Shown: one piece after another, positions 45,769 through 57,200 of the stretch
How the letters are laid out: each line of letters starts with the position of its first letter
Numbering within the stretch: position 1 is the first letter of the stretch
DNA from: Siderastrea siderea
Taxonomy: Eukaryota > Cnidaria > Anthozoa > Scleractinia > Rhizangiidae
DNA length: 64,000 nt
Reading direction: 5' to 3'
Assembly (NCBI GenBank): GCA_964030785.1
Contig: OZ034969.1
Coordinates: 44,243,201-44,307,200 of the forward strand
Program-made: the position numbers and the translations under genes
The notes under the pieces: model-generated
Seen by the model: the letters and a program-made list of their open reading frames with translations, nothing else
Database searches by the model: none
What the model was told of the DNA's origin: nothing

Positions 45769-47321
45769 TTTTCTCCGTTGTTGAAATTGGACTTGGCAAA
45801 TGGCGTTCCTCGCTAGGTAAGATGGTAACTACTGCTACGATCGCAGTTTCCGGACTGGACTAATTTTAAGGATCCGGATTAGTATAAAGACGACGCTATC
45901 TTCGTGTTGAACTCAATACTCAATATACCTTTCCGTGTGACTGTCAGAGCTCTGTGTAACTAACGGAGACACCTATTCATTAACAGAATGAAATAACATT
46001 AGGGACCAGTCATTATTTATAGCCTGTGGGAGGGGGTGGGGGCGGAGGATTTTAAGGGGGGGGGGGTCACTTCTTTTCACGTTTAACGAAAGGGGGTTCA
46101 CTGAGTGAAGCTAAGACAGAAAGTGGTGTGTGTCAAATTTGAACCCTTTTATTTTCATCTTCATGCCAGAGAGTTATGCCGTGATAGCTTCAGCTAAATT
46201 TCATAGCGCGTGGCAGGTTTAGCTGCATTTCCAGTCAATTTAGAAGACTCAAATGCAAAAATTTTAATGCTCCCGGACCCCTCTAAACGGTTTAATCAGT
46301 CAAGAACTTGTTTTTGCCTCCCTCTCATGGCTGCTTTCCGGGTTCAGCCCTTTGCACGGCTTTTTCCCGCAATTTCGTATCATAGGCATAGACATAAACT
46401 TCAACTTTCTTCAAGAACCGTAAAATCTGGTTCAAAAATGGTTCCAAAAAACTGTTTTTGTTCATTTCAATATCAAACATTTTGCCAGATACGAATTCTG
46501 TATTGTATTTGTAAGTTTCCAAATTAATTGAGTTGTTCTCAGTTTTCCATACGTTTGTGTTTACATTTCCTAAAGAAGTTTCAGACATTCGTACATGGAA
46601 GAAGTACAAAAGCATAGTTTAAGAACCGACAAACAACTACCGAGGAAATGATTGGTGTATTTAAGGAGCAAAGTAGTTGGGGAGGGGGGTGTAAAAGAAA
46701 TTTTGGTGTCCATTTTGAGAGTGCATGAAAATATGACCATTGCTTGAGGGGGGACCAGATATTTTAAGGTGGTTTCATGACAAAATCCTCCAACCAACCC
46801 TAGGCGATAAATAATGTCTGGTTCCTAATGAGCAAGATTAGACTGACAAAGGAAGATCTCGAAGCTTTTTGTACAGTGAATTCGTTCCGTCCAGGGGTCC
46901 TGTTGCTTCCATTTAGTTGTTAAGAATTTTTTTGCAGGTCTGCCAACGTAAGAAATAGTGATGTGTTTGATCACTCGAGGAAAGGATGCCGCTACATGGT
47001 ACTTTCAAGCATCCCTCCCAGTACCACTCTATGTAATCACATTCTCTCACGCGATCAAGGCTTTTCCTTAGCAAAGCCCACGTGGGTTCACAGTAAGCCG
47101 GAACAACTCACGCTTGAAAGGACTGTTTTGCAGTTTCTTGAGGTAAGAGACAATTTAGTTTATTTGGAAAGTGTTTGTACGCCAAAAAGTCCATTTTATA
47201 ATTGAGTGTTCTTAAGGTTGCAATGATGTTTACAGCTGACTGACATGCGCTAAAAGAGGAGGAAGAGGGGGCATTAGGAAGCACGAGACACAAGCACGGA
47301 AGGGAAGGGAAAGGTAACTAA
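45769..47321. other. Agmatinase upstream region; no other gene recognised
   Basis: The promoter of the - strand agmatinase gene should lie just above 45768; no clear TATA box. Farther on there are G-runs (about 46025-46070) and frames without domains or splice signals. Confidence 0.4.
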
Positions 47322-47767
47322 AACCAACAGGGTCGACCAGGGGGGGGGGGGGGGTAGTGGTATACCAGTATACCCGAAAAAAATTCGCCAAAATACCCAA
47401 AAATACCCAAAATTCCTCCCAATATATCCAAAATAGATTGAAGCGTTGTATACTGTCTACCCAAAATTAGTAGGTAGCAAAGCAAGCACTTATTTAGCAC
47501 TTATTTAGCACTCCACCAACAAGGAAGAGACATGCATCATTCGTTATCCATTTAATTGAGAACTGGCAATCAGTCAATCCACACTGGGGCCGGACTGTCA
47601 TTACTTTCTCACGATAACAGATCACACGGTCACAAGTAATGGTCACGTGTCAGATTGAATAGAAAGATGGTTGGCTATAGTTCATGAATTTTAATCCTCA
47701 TAGTAAGGGTACACAGGTATTTCTTGAGAAGACCATTGAACCACTGGAAAAGGTCAAGAAAGGGGTT

Positions 47768-47998
47768 GTTGTTGTTCACAGTGAGAGTCTTGATCAATAA
47801 ACTTTAGCTCCTCCCGAAGCGGATAATGGCCGGTCTCGTGGGCGTGCTCAAAAACGGCGGCGGTCTGGGTACCGGCGAGTCGTATCTTTAATTCTTTCAT
47901 ACATAGATCTTCCTTTTTCCCATGTCAGCGATGGAGACTTTGCCGCACTCACAGGAAATCCTGTAAGCCACGCCATCTCGTTTATTCGGATCAACCGT
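47768..47998 (-). pseudogene. Penelope-type GIY-YIG endonuclease fragment
   Basis: Read on the - strand: DPNKRDGVAYRISCECGKVS, then IADMGKRKIY, matches the conserved start of the GIY-YIG domain of Penelope-like retroelements. After a frame change HETGHYPLREELKFIDQDS follows. Two frame changes and the altered second motif (SIA in place of YIG) show it is dead. It lies inside the 2.3-kb element. Confidence 0.65.
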
Positions 47999-48110
47999 TA
48001 GAAAATGTTCCTAGAAATTTCATCATCCCTTGTTTCAGACGCACAAACGTTTTATTGTTCTCTAATAATAATAAAAAAATAGGTTCAAGTGCAATTTTGC
48101 CTTAAATCGC

Positions 48111-49131
48111 TTAATAAAACAGAAAGTCACCTGCCGTTGCTGCCATTCTTCTGCTTCTTTTGGGTCTGCTGTGTTGCACGTCGGTTTCGTCCTCTCTTTC
48201 AATCAAATCATCACCAGCGGTAAGTTCCGGTTCTTCAAAAGAGAGAACTTTGTCTTCTGATGCGTGTAACAACGCCAAGTAAATGTAATAATCATTTTCT
48301 TCAATCTCCATAGTGTCATCTGCAATCCATTTAACATTTGCAGTTCCTTTTATGCCATCTTTGGAAACTATGTGTTCTTTCCCGGTGGTTGTAAACAGAA
48401 GGGGGTCCACAAGGTCCTGGCTGTACCACTCTGTTCGAACATCGGCAATATGGTCATCATCTGGCAGGTCTTCAAGAAGTTTCACGATGTAAAAGGAGCT
48501 TGTTTGCAAGGATCTTGGTCTACAGCTCTGCGGATACAACACATATGTTCCTTGGACCACTCTCAAGCAGCCGCTAAACCTTTGCTTCAGTCGCTTTAAA
48601 AATATTAGTGTTGAGTTAAAAAAATGGCTGACAGCAGTTTCAACAGTGGTCTTGATCCACTTTTGATCAACGACGTGTAAACGAAAGGCGCTACCGCATC
48701 GAAAGCAATGCTGTAACAAATGAATTAAACCGTGTCCGTGTAAACAGTGCCTTAAATGAACATTATTTCTAAAGTAGGTTATGCTTTGTACAAAACTTGA
48801 AAAAGCTTCTTTTATTTGCTTTTCTGTAAAATTACATCGCCTGTTTTTCTCAGCCTGGATTCTCTGCTAAAACATTCAGTTAAAACTTTTGGTTTAAAAA
48901 TTAACCTGGGTTTCTGGTTATTAGGATATTACACTACTAACCTGGAAAACTCACCGACAAGCTCGTATTCTTTAGCGTTATCTTCCAACATAAAATCCTG
49001 GTATATTCTCCACTCGTCTTCTGAGCTGACAGTAAAAATTCTGCCACTAGGGGAATCCGGCGGATCAGGCTTTTTATGCTTCACACCAATCGAAAAATCC
49101 CTCCGTAGCCGTCCAGAACAAAATGCGTCTT
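48111..49131 (-). CDS. Unrecognised gene carried by the 2.3-kb element
   Basis: Exon A, about 49131-48955 (acceptor tttaag, donor GTCG|GTGAGT), includes DFSIGVKHKKPDPPDSPSGR and SSEDEWRIYQDFMLEDNA. The downstream block, 48719-48111 (stop TAA), starts HCFRCGSAFRLHVVDQKW and ends with an acidic stretch and a basic RPKRSRRMAATAGD tail. It has a further good acceptor at about 48602 (atatttttaaag). The simplest splice of A to the downstream block is out of phase, so an exon may be missing or the gene may be broken. A possible start ATG lies at about 49255. The CxxC start suggests zinc binding. No family is recognised; the position between terminal repeats suggests an element-encoded protein. Confidence 0.4.
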
Positions 49132-49642
49132 AAAATCTGAAAAGCTTCCTTGACTTATTTTCATATAAGTTGACTACTTTTCGGTTGGTTTTGGTTCACC
49201 AAGCCGGTACAAAGAACAGGAAACCGGCAGAAAAATCGCTCGAGCGGTCATTTTCACCATCGGTCCGCATGCCATGTGCTTTTACCGGATGTCACTGATG
49301 TCATGCCAGGTTCAGAATCAACGTGTCCACGAAACATGAATTCAGCGGTCGTCATAGCCATGAGTTCAACAACGTCATGTACACGTCTCCATTGTCTCCT
49401 TTCATTGTCTTTTTGACTCGGATTAAGACTTTCAGCTGAACTTTATTTTTAAATAACATGAACCGGTCTAAACTGATGCGTTTTGGGATGTGTAATCACA
49501 GGCTCAGGAAAGGTAGATATACTTTATACCTGAAATTCAAAGAACGTGATATACCGAATACCCATATTTCGGCTGAAATATACCGTATACCCGATTTAAA
49601 AAGCCCCTGTATACCCAAAAACCCTGGCCGACCCTGAACCAA

Positions 49643-51298
49643 GCGAGGATAAAGGGGTGAGAGAGCTACAGTAACAAATGGTGAGAAATTCAAATTTCAA
49701 ATAACTTATTGCGTTTTAAAGCAATTAGCTTGAATTTTCGCAGCAATATAGAAGTCGTCATTCTATAAAATCTCATGATATTATTACTTTTTTTTCAAAT
49801 TTCATGTTTTTCGCCGGTAAAGTGACGTCACAAAGTTGACGCCAAATTTTGCTTTTAGTATTATGGGATATCTAATGTTGATTTCTGAATGATCTTGTTA
49901 CACAAATCTCAAAACTGAAAAAAGGTGACGAAATATGTTTATTCGCTCAAAAGATATAACGTTTTGAAATTTGAATTTTGTTACTTAAAAAACTTTAAAG
50001 GGATTAGGATGGGAATAGGGCCTATATGGGAGATTAACTCTCTTACCCCTTCATCCCCTCTTGCTAAAACCTATTTGATATGTAATGGTCTCCTACCTGT
50101 ATATCATTATAAAAAAATTACAACATTATAAAATGTAGCAAAATGTACTGTGGTATTTTTTCATTGATCTCAAAAACCGTGAAAGGGGATTTTTGATATC
50201 AGTTTTCAAAACGACAAAAAAGGGATTTGAAGTTTACTATTTTTGTCTTATGTTTTGTAGAGAGAAATTCTAAAATCTCCTACTGTATAATATGACTTTA
50301 AACATGAACTTTTAAGGACAAATTGGCCACATTTCTTTTTTGTGCAATGAATTCTCCGTTCAATAAAAAAAAATGGGGCTTAAATCCACAGTACCACACC
50401 ATATTTGAAATGATTTAAAAAAGAAAAATTTACTCCAAAAGGTTAAGTTTTCGTAGAAAACAGAAGAAATAAAAAAGATTGAAAAAAAAAGCCTGCCAAA
50501 ATATCGGTCAACACAGGCTTAAAGAACTGGAAACGTAAACGTAAATATATGAGCAGTTTGACAGACGCGAGCAAGCCGGTTTCTTGTGTTAAACAAAGTT
50601 ATCTACTAGACCATAGTCTTCGAAATAGCCTTAATTCGTCACAAGAGCGGCAGAAGCGTAATTGGCCAAAGCTGTAATCATAAAAGATTACCAATAAAGT
50701 TTCATGGTGAAAGTCAGGGCGTGCGTGTACAAATAAACGTTATTGGTAGCGCCTTTGGAATCAGGTATGATGCAATGCAAATTCATCGAGCATTTTCGCT
50801 GCCGGTGAATAGCGCGCGCGAGTTAGAACTTAGGAAATAACTTATTCATTTAAAGAAAACTGACGATAAGTCTCAAGAACTGTTCGTTTTCAGTAGCAAA
50901 CGCAGCAAAGGAGCATTATCTTGTTGGGCAAAATCGTCAAGAACGAAAAAAAGCCTTTCTTTTTAATGTTAATAAAGTTTTTCGTACATGTACCCGTTCT
51001 AAGCGCGCGCGTTCGACCGTTTTTTTTTTACGTTTTTTTTTTCTACGGCCGGGCAAATGTCAGCGAAGGAAGCGGACTAAAATTAAAAAAAGCAGGTTTC
51101 ATGAAGCTAAGAAGTATTAATTAGCATAGAGAACCATCGGTTTAAAACCTATTTTGCTTCTGACTAGGAAATGTTGAATCGAATTCGTCACATGTCGGCA
51201 GACATCATGTGACGCAACAAAGAGAAATTCGCGAGCGCTGGTATTGTGTTGCGTTCGGTGAAAATAAACCTCCACGATGGCGGTTGGCTAAATCATCC
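49643..51298. other. No gene recognised; 5' flank of the coiled-coil gene
   Basis: AT-rich, low complexity. Upstream of the coiled-coil start are two small upstream open frames (ATG at about 51192, and ATGGCGGTTGGCTAA at about 51276) that may limit translation. Confidence 0.4.
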
Positions 51299-54200
51299 AT
51301 GATGATTCATCGGATCGTTTTAATCACGTTACTTGTTCTACTGCTAGTAGGACAAGTGCGATTCAGGGACAAGGATTCAGGTAACAAACTCACATGCTAA
51401 GTAACTGACTAAAAACAATCAACAAAAGATAAATCTCCTCGAAAACAAACGACCGAGGCGCTGCGTGGGCAGGAAAGTTTCTCCCAGTCGAAAATATGTA
51501 CTTTAAAAGGGCGATGATATAACGGAATTACCCGAAAACTGAAAGATTTTAGATTCTAGATTTTGATTGGTTGCACTCACTTAATAAAAATAGGGTTCTC
51601 ATTGCCGCAAAAAACTTAGGATATTATTAAAGGGTTTTTGTTTTCGTTTGCAGACGACGCGTTGGTGTTTTTTAACATAGGAAGAGAGGATGGTACAATC
51701 AATCTGCTGTCCACGCAGGTTTGTGTTGCCATATGATTTAATTAACAAAATTAAGCAGTTTAGCTGTGATTATCTTTCCTTATCAGACTTTGTTCCCTTA
51801 TTTTTAGCGATACTTAAACAGTTTAGCAATTTGGAAAACTTGGTGTATAGTGACCAACTTTTTTGGCTTAGCGAGTTTCTAAAGATTTACTCTGTGAAAA
51901 ACTAGACTGGCGCACAAAAAAAAATAATAAATGAATAAAAATACTGCAGTTAAAAGCTTTGATTTGCTTAAAGCTTTAACCGTACACACAATAAAAATAA
52001 TGCGCTAATTAAACTCTTCCATGAACAACTAGTTCACAGGCCCCATTAACATCAACGTGTCTTAGTGTAATTTATTTGTTCTGGGCGGACCCTCAATTAA
52101 CTCTTCTTTATTTGTACCTTAGGTTGCAATAATACGGCTGTCAAGACTGTTCAGCTACAAAAAATTGTACGAATGTGTTTATGAGCAAGCATTTCTTGCT
52201 CATTCTGAGGTAACGTATTACAAATTGCTTAAACTACATCCTCTTTTTCATGCGCCACCGGTAAAGGATTGTCCTGGGAGAGATGTTTAGCATTTTTTAC
52301 CCGATACTAGAAATACCATTAAAGGCCATTAATTCCCGTTCAAGGCCAAAACAGCAACAAGCTGTACCCATTTGTGACACTTGCAGCTCCTAACTATGTG
52401 ACTTATGAAGTACTGCGATGATTCCCCGAGAGGATAGGAGAAATGTGAGGGTTGTTCATACCGCAAAATATTTGCCCGTAAGCTTTGTAAGCTGTTTTGT
52501 TAGGTTTACTACTGCAAAATATTGTGGGAATGGCAAGCCCTGATAGTTCTGCATCAAGACCCTGTTTTATGCACCATAAATTGAAAAAGCTATTTTTTAA
52601 CTAGTCTTAGGTGACTAATGGCACCATTGCTAAATTACTACTAGCACCTTCAGTTGAATAAAGTTATCCTATGTGATCGCTGATGTATCGACTTAACAAT
52701 ATAATTGTTTATGTACTGTAAGACTTTATTAAGTATTGATTAAAAAGACTCTGTTATAACAGGTTGGTCGTAATCAACACCCACTTCTCACCTTCTTGTG
52801 TTTGTTTTTTTTTTAATGTTACAGCTGAGAAGGCTTTCCTTTTTATCGTTGACCGTAACAATCCCTTTGCATATTTTGCCGTGAGTATTAATTATTTCGA
52901 TATGAAAAGCCCCCTTGGGGAAAGTCAATGAAGTATGTGTTCTTTTATTTATTCTAGACTGATTTTTGATACCTCTTTGAAGTTCATAAACAATGTTGGT
53001 AACCTTTAAAACCGCTGTTTTTCAGGGATGGCTGTTTTTAAGAGTAGTAGGATGGAGAGGTAAAGGACTTTAAGAATCTTAATCTTACGTTTGGAATCTT
53101 ATCCTGTAAAACCTTGAAAGGTGTGACAAGTAACAGTGACAAATTTTGTTTTTCAGACAAAGAGAAAGATCAACTTCTCGGCCAGCTAAAAACCTACCGT
53201 AAACTGTATGTGCAGATGGAGGTAAATTTTGTTACGCCTTAACCTTAATTGAAACAGTTCCTTTTTAGAGGTAAATTAGTTGGCATTTGCTTAACATGAC
53301 TGTAGCAACGACAAAAGTCAATTTAGGTTTTAGGTTATAAACTAGCGCCTTTACTAGAGAAACAATTTTTAGTTATTGAGCTAAATTACACAGAAGGTAA
53401 AATTCCGCTCATAGCTCTGGCCTTAAAGCTAGTCTGACTTGTCGATATGTGCAATCAATTTCTAACGTTGTTAGTGTTAATAGTTCTTTTTTTTCTTTTC
53501 ACTTTTCTTGATTTTGTAATTGTATGCTATTGTAACATTTAAATATTGCAGGATTTCCTTTTTTTGGAATTTTCGATTTTTCAATTGGTTCTTGTTGTTT
53601 TCCGTATTAAAATGTTTTATTACAATATTTGTACCCTGAAAGTTTTATATTTTCTGGCATTGTAGTAACTAAAGTACTGAAAGAAGCGAATAAATATTGT
53701 GGTAATGAAAGGTTAATCCGGTCAGTTAAAAATTGCCGTTTAAGGAATGTGGTATGTTTGTAACTGGGAAGGGTTTAATCGGAGTAAAGGTCTGTTTCTT
53801 TGGTGGGTCTCATTATAAAAGGATGGAAATGAAAGCCGGTTTGTTTACTACCGGCATTTCACGCCATGTCAAAACCACCTTTTGTCTCTTAGAGAGATAC
53901 ACAAGTTCACAGAAGAGCAAGACTTGACGCAAGAAACGATCTTGCGAAAGCAAATTCAAGACTTCAGCGGAAAGAAAGGGAAATCAAAAAGGTGAGAAAA
54001 AGAAATACAACTGTGTTTTTGTTTTTTCTAAGTGATACTTAAAAGACGATAGTTTGTTATACAACAAGACCAGCAATGTAAATTGATTTTCAAAGTAATA
54101 TTTATTTTGTTTATAATTAGGGCTTTATCTCATCTTCAATAAAACCGTTGGCGAAAAGTGACCATTGAAACTGATTAGATTGTTGAAGGCGAGCAGCCGT

Positions 54201-57200
54201 TTGCACACGTGAATAAATAACTGCGCAACATTCAATCGAAGAAGGTTAATTTAAGGAGGAGTAACGTACTCAGAATGTTGCCTAAACGTTGTTCTAGTTG
54301 TCCTGTAAATCCATTCCATGAGCTCATCTTCAATTATTTGTTTTCAGTTGCGTGGCGTAGAAAACGAGCAGCGACCTTGTATTCACGAATCTTCTCCATT
54401 AAATGAAACGGTATCTTACAGTCCATTAAAGGAACAAACGCAGACATTACAGTCAACAAAGCAACTAAAAAGGAGTCTTTCAATCTTGTACAATTCTCTT
54501 CTCTTTATTGCTTTGTTTTCTCTTATTTTGTTAAATGATAAATGTTTTATTCAACATTGAAACAGGTCAGGTGAATTTTGAACCAAATTACGACCAATCG
54601 TGTCTACGTTTGTCCTCTTAACTTTAAGGCGGGAAAAATAATTGGAAGAAAGCTATGCCTTTTTATATTTATATACATGTATACATTAAGTTCGTCACCA
54701 AAAGTAAATGTGTGACGTTAAATATCTCGAGTTCGTCTTGGTTGGAAAACAAAATAGACTAAAGATTTAAAGGTTACGCCCTATGTCATTTGTTCTTGCT
54801 TTTTCCTTTGCAAGATGCTCTTTCGAGTTGGCTTCATTTTCCATTTGCTTAAAAGCTAGTTGGGAGCTTTCGATTTAGTAAAAGAATTATTCAGTCTACC
54901 CCCTCAGCATCATTGTATATTACTGAAACATTGAAAACTTTTTAGTAGACTTGGTGGTCCATAGAATTCGCTCTGATTGGCTATTTTAAAATATGTTGGA
55001 ATGGCGACACCTACTGTAACTTAAAATGCATTTTTCATCTCATCTTCTTACAGATACGTCACCTTCAAAGGGAGTTAAGGCTTTCAAAAGGCAAAAATGA
55101 TTTGTTTAAATCAAAGGTGTGTCGCTTTTACTAGCATATGTTTTACTTAAGTGTCCCCAATTAGTAGAGGGTTTTACCCACGGCTAGACTTTAACTGACA
55201 CTTAAATAAAGTCATTGATTGATTGATTGATTGATTGATTGACCTATGGGGAACTTCAGTTCGCTATGCTTATCCAGGCGAGTAGGCGATCCAAAAATGG
55301 TGCGAATTTATGTTATTTAAATTAGCAAATGATAGCCATTTTACAGCGTAGTTTAAAAGATCTAAAGATAAAAAAGAAAGAAAAGTTGGAGTGAAACGTG
55401 AAAAGCACGCATATTTTAAGATAAAAAAAGTTGTTTTTAAGAGTGACCAATCACAAAAATGAATTGATCTATCTACTTGAGTAATAACTTAGCTAAAAAC
55501 CCTTGTTTATTCTGTTTTGATAGGTACAGGAGGTCGAAAAGAAACTTCAGCTTTCCAAGGTAGACAGAGATCGCTTAGAGGCTAAGGTATGTTATACAGC
55601 TGTTCAATTAAGGTTGTCGGATCAACTCAAGCTTACACGACATGACCGAAAGGGTAGTGTGGGTAGTTGCAAATCAGTCTTAGTTTCCGTGTTGTCAGAA
55701 CAGAAGTTGGTAAGGAACTCAGTTTAAATTTCCTAGTGCAAATGCTAAATGGCCACCATCTGATTCCATCATCTGATTCGGCTTTCCATTTTCATTTGAA
55801 AATTCATGTTCCATAGTTTTATGCGGTGGCGAATGGTAAATTCGAGACTTTGCGAGACGGCGAGACGACCGTTTCCTTGTGCGAGCCCAAGACGCTTTCA
55901 ATTTCCAAATTGCGAGACCGAGCTTTCAGAGTTTTCTAAATGCAAGCCCAAAACGGTGTAGGGTGACATAAGAATTAGAACCCGAAACTTTCAGATCAGT
56001 TTCGAACAACTACAATGCTACCTAAGCATATCAGAACATCGAGATTCTTTTATAGCTTTCGAAAAACTCGAAACTCTGAGCGGCTTCGCAAAAAGATCGA
56101 GAACCTAGGCCTGAGACGCCTAGGTCGAAAAAATGAAGATTCCGAGACTGTCTTGCCTAAAAATTCGAGACTCCGAGACGCGAAGAATCGCTCAAATGCG
56201 GCTGAAATTTTGCGAGACCCTAATTTTTGATAAGACCATTCGCCATTCCTAGTTTTCATGATCCTGTTTTCCTTCTGCTAATGCACGTGCTCCACGTATG
56301 CCGACATAATTTAAATTTGCTGTTTTAACCGAGTAGACAAAAAGATGAGTGGGATTAAAAATTTACATTTGAAACGAGAACCCTCTCTGAAAATAATTAT
56401 TTCAGAGTTTTTTTACTTCTTATTTTTATATTGTAAAAACTCTTCCATATACTTTGCTTTGTACGGCAAGAAAGGTACTGCTGATTTTGGTAGACTTTAT
56501 AGGTATAAAAATCCCATATTACCCTGCAGTCTTGTCGCGTGGGCTTAAGCTTTCATCCGACAACGTTGATTGAAATCTATATGATGTCTTTTGACTGCCA
56601 AAAGCGCACTTAATTTTCAAGGTGGGCAGGTAGATACAAAATGAGACTGAAATAAAAGATTATTGATATTTCGTGACGTATTTCATGAATGTAGGAAACA
56701 ACAACGTTGATCCAAAAGAAATAAAATGTATATTAAGGATACAAAAATATTCTTAAAGTTGAAACGCGTAGTAAGAAGTTGAAAAAAGCTTTTTAAAATG
56801 TGAAATTTGGATAAACGTGTTTTTTTCCGAAACATGGTTAAGAGGAGAAAAAGATTTAACCACGGAATGTATCACTTTGTGGCTCTTAATTTGTCTTTTT
56901 ATAATATACTAATGTGTTACATGACAATGCATCATCGTAGTCAGTGTAATGTGAATTTGGGTGCAAAAATGAAGTTCTCCTCAAGGGGAAACTAGGGGCC
57001 CGTTTACATGGAAAGATTAGAGGATAGGGGGATAGGGGCACCCTATCTACCTACGAGAGTCTAGTAGGCACCCTACCTAGTAGAGTTGAAGATACCGTCG
57101 TTCGACATGCAAGTTCGAACATGATAGGGGCACCCTCCCTAGCATTGTCAAGAGATGGCGCCATTTTTTAAAACAATTTTTAAGAACAACTTTTTTAAAA

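Larger units (their letters stand above)
47328..49636. mobile_element. 2.3-kb DNA element with CAGGGTCG ends
   Basis: Ends CAGGGTCGACCAGGG (47328) and the complement of ccctggccgaccctg (to 49636) match 14 of 15. Both are followed inward by related 'tatacccaaaa' words. A 6-bp direct repeat AACCAA flanks it (47322-47327 and 49637-49642). Inside are a - strand gene of unknown type and a GIY-YIG remnant. The superfamily is not clear from the ends. Confidence 0.65.
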
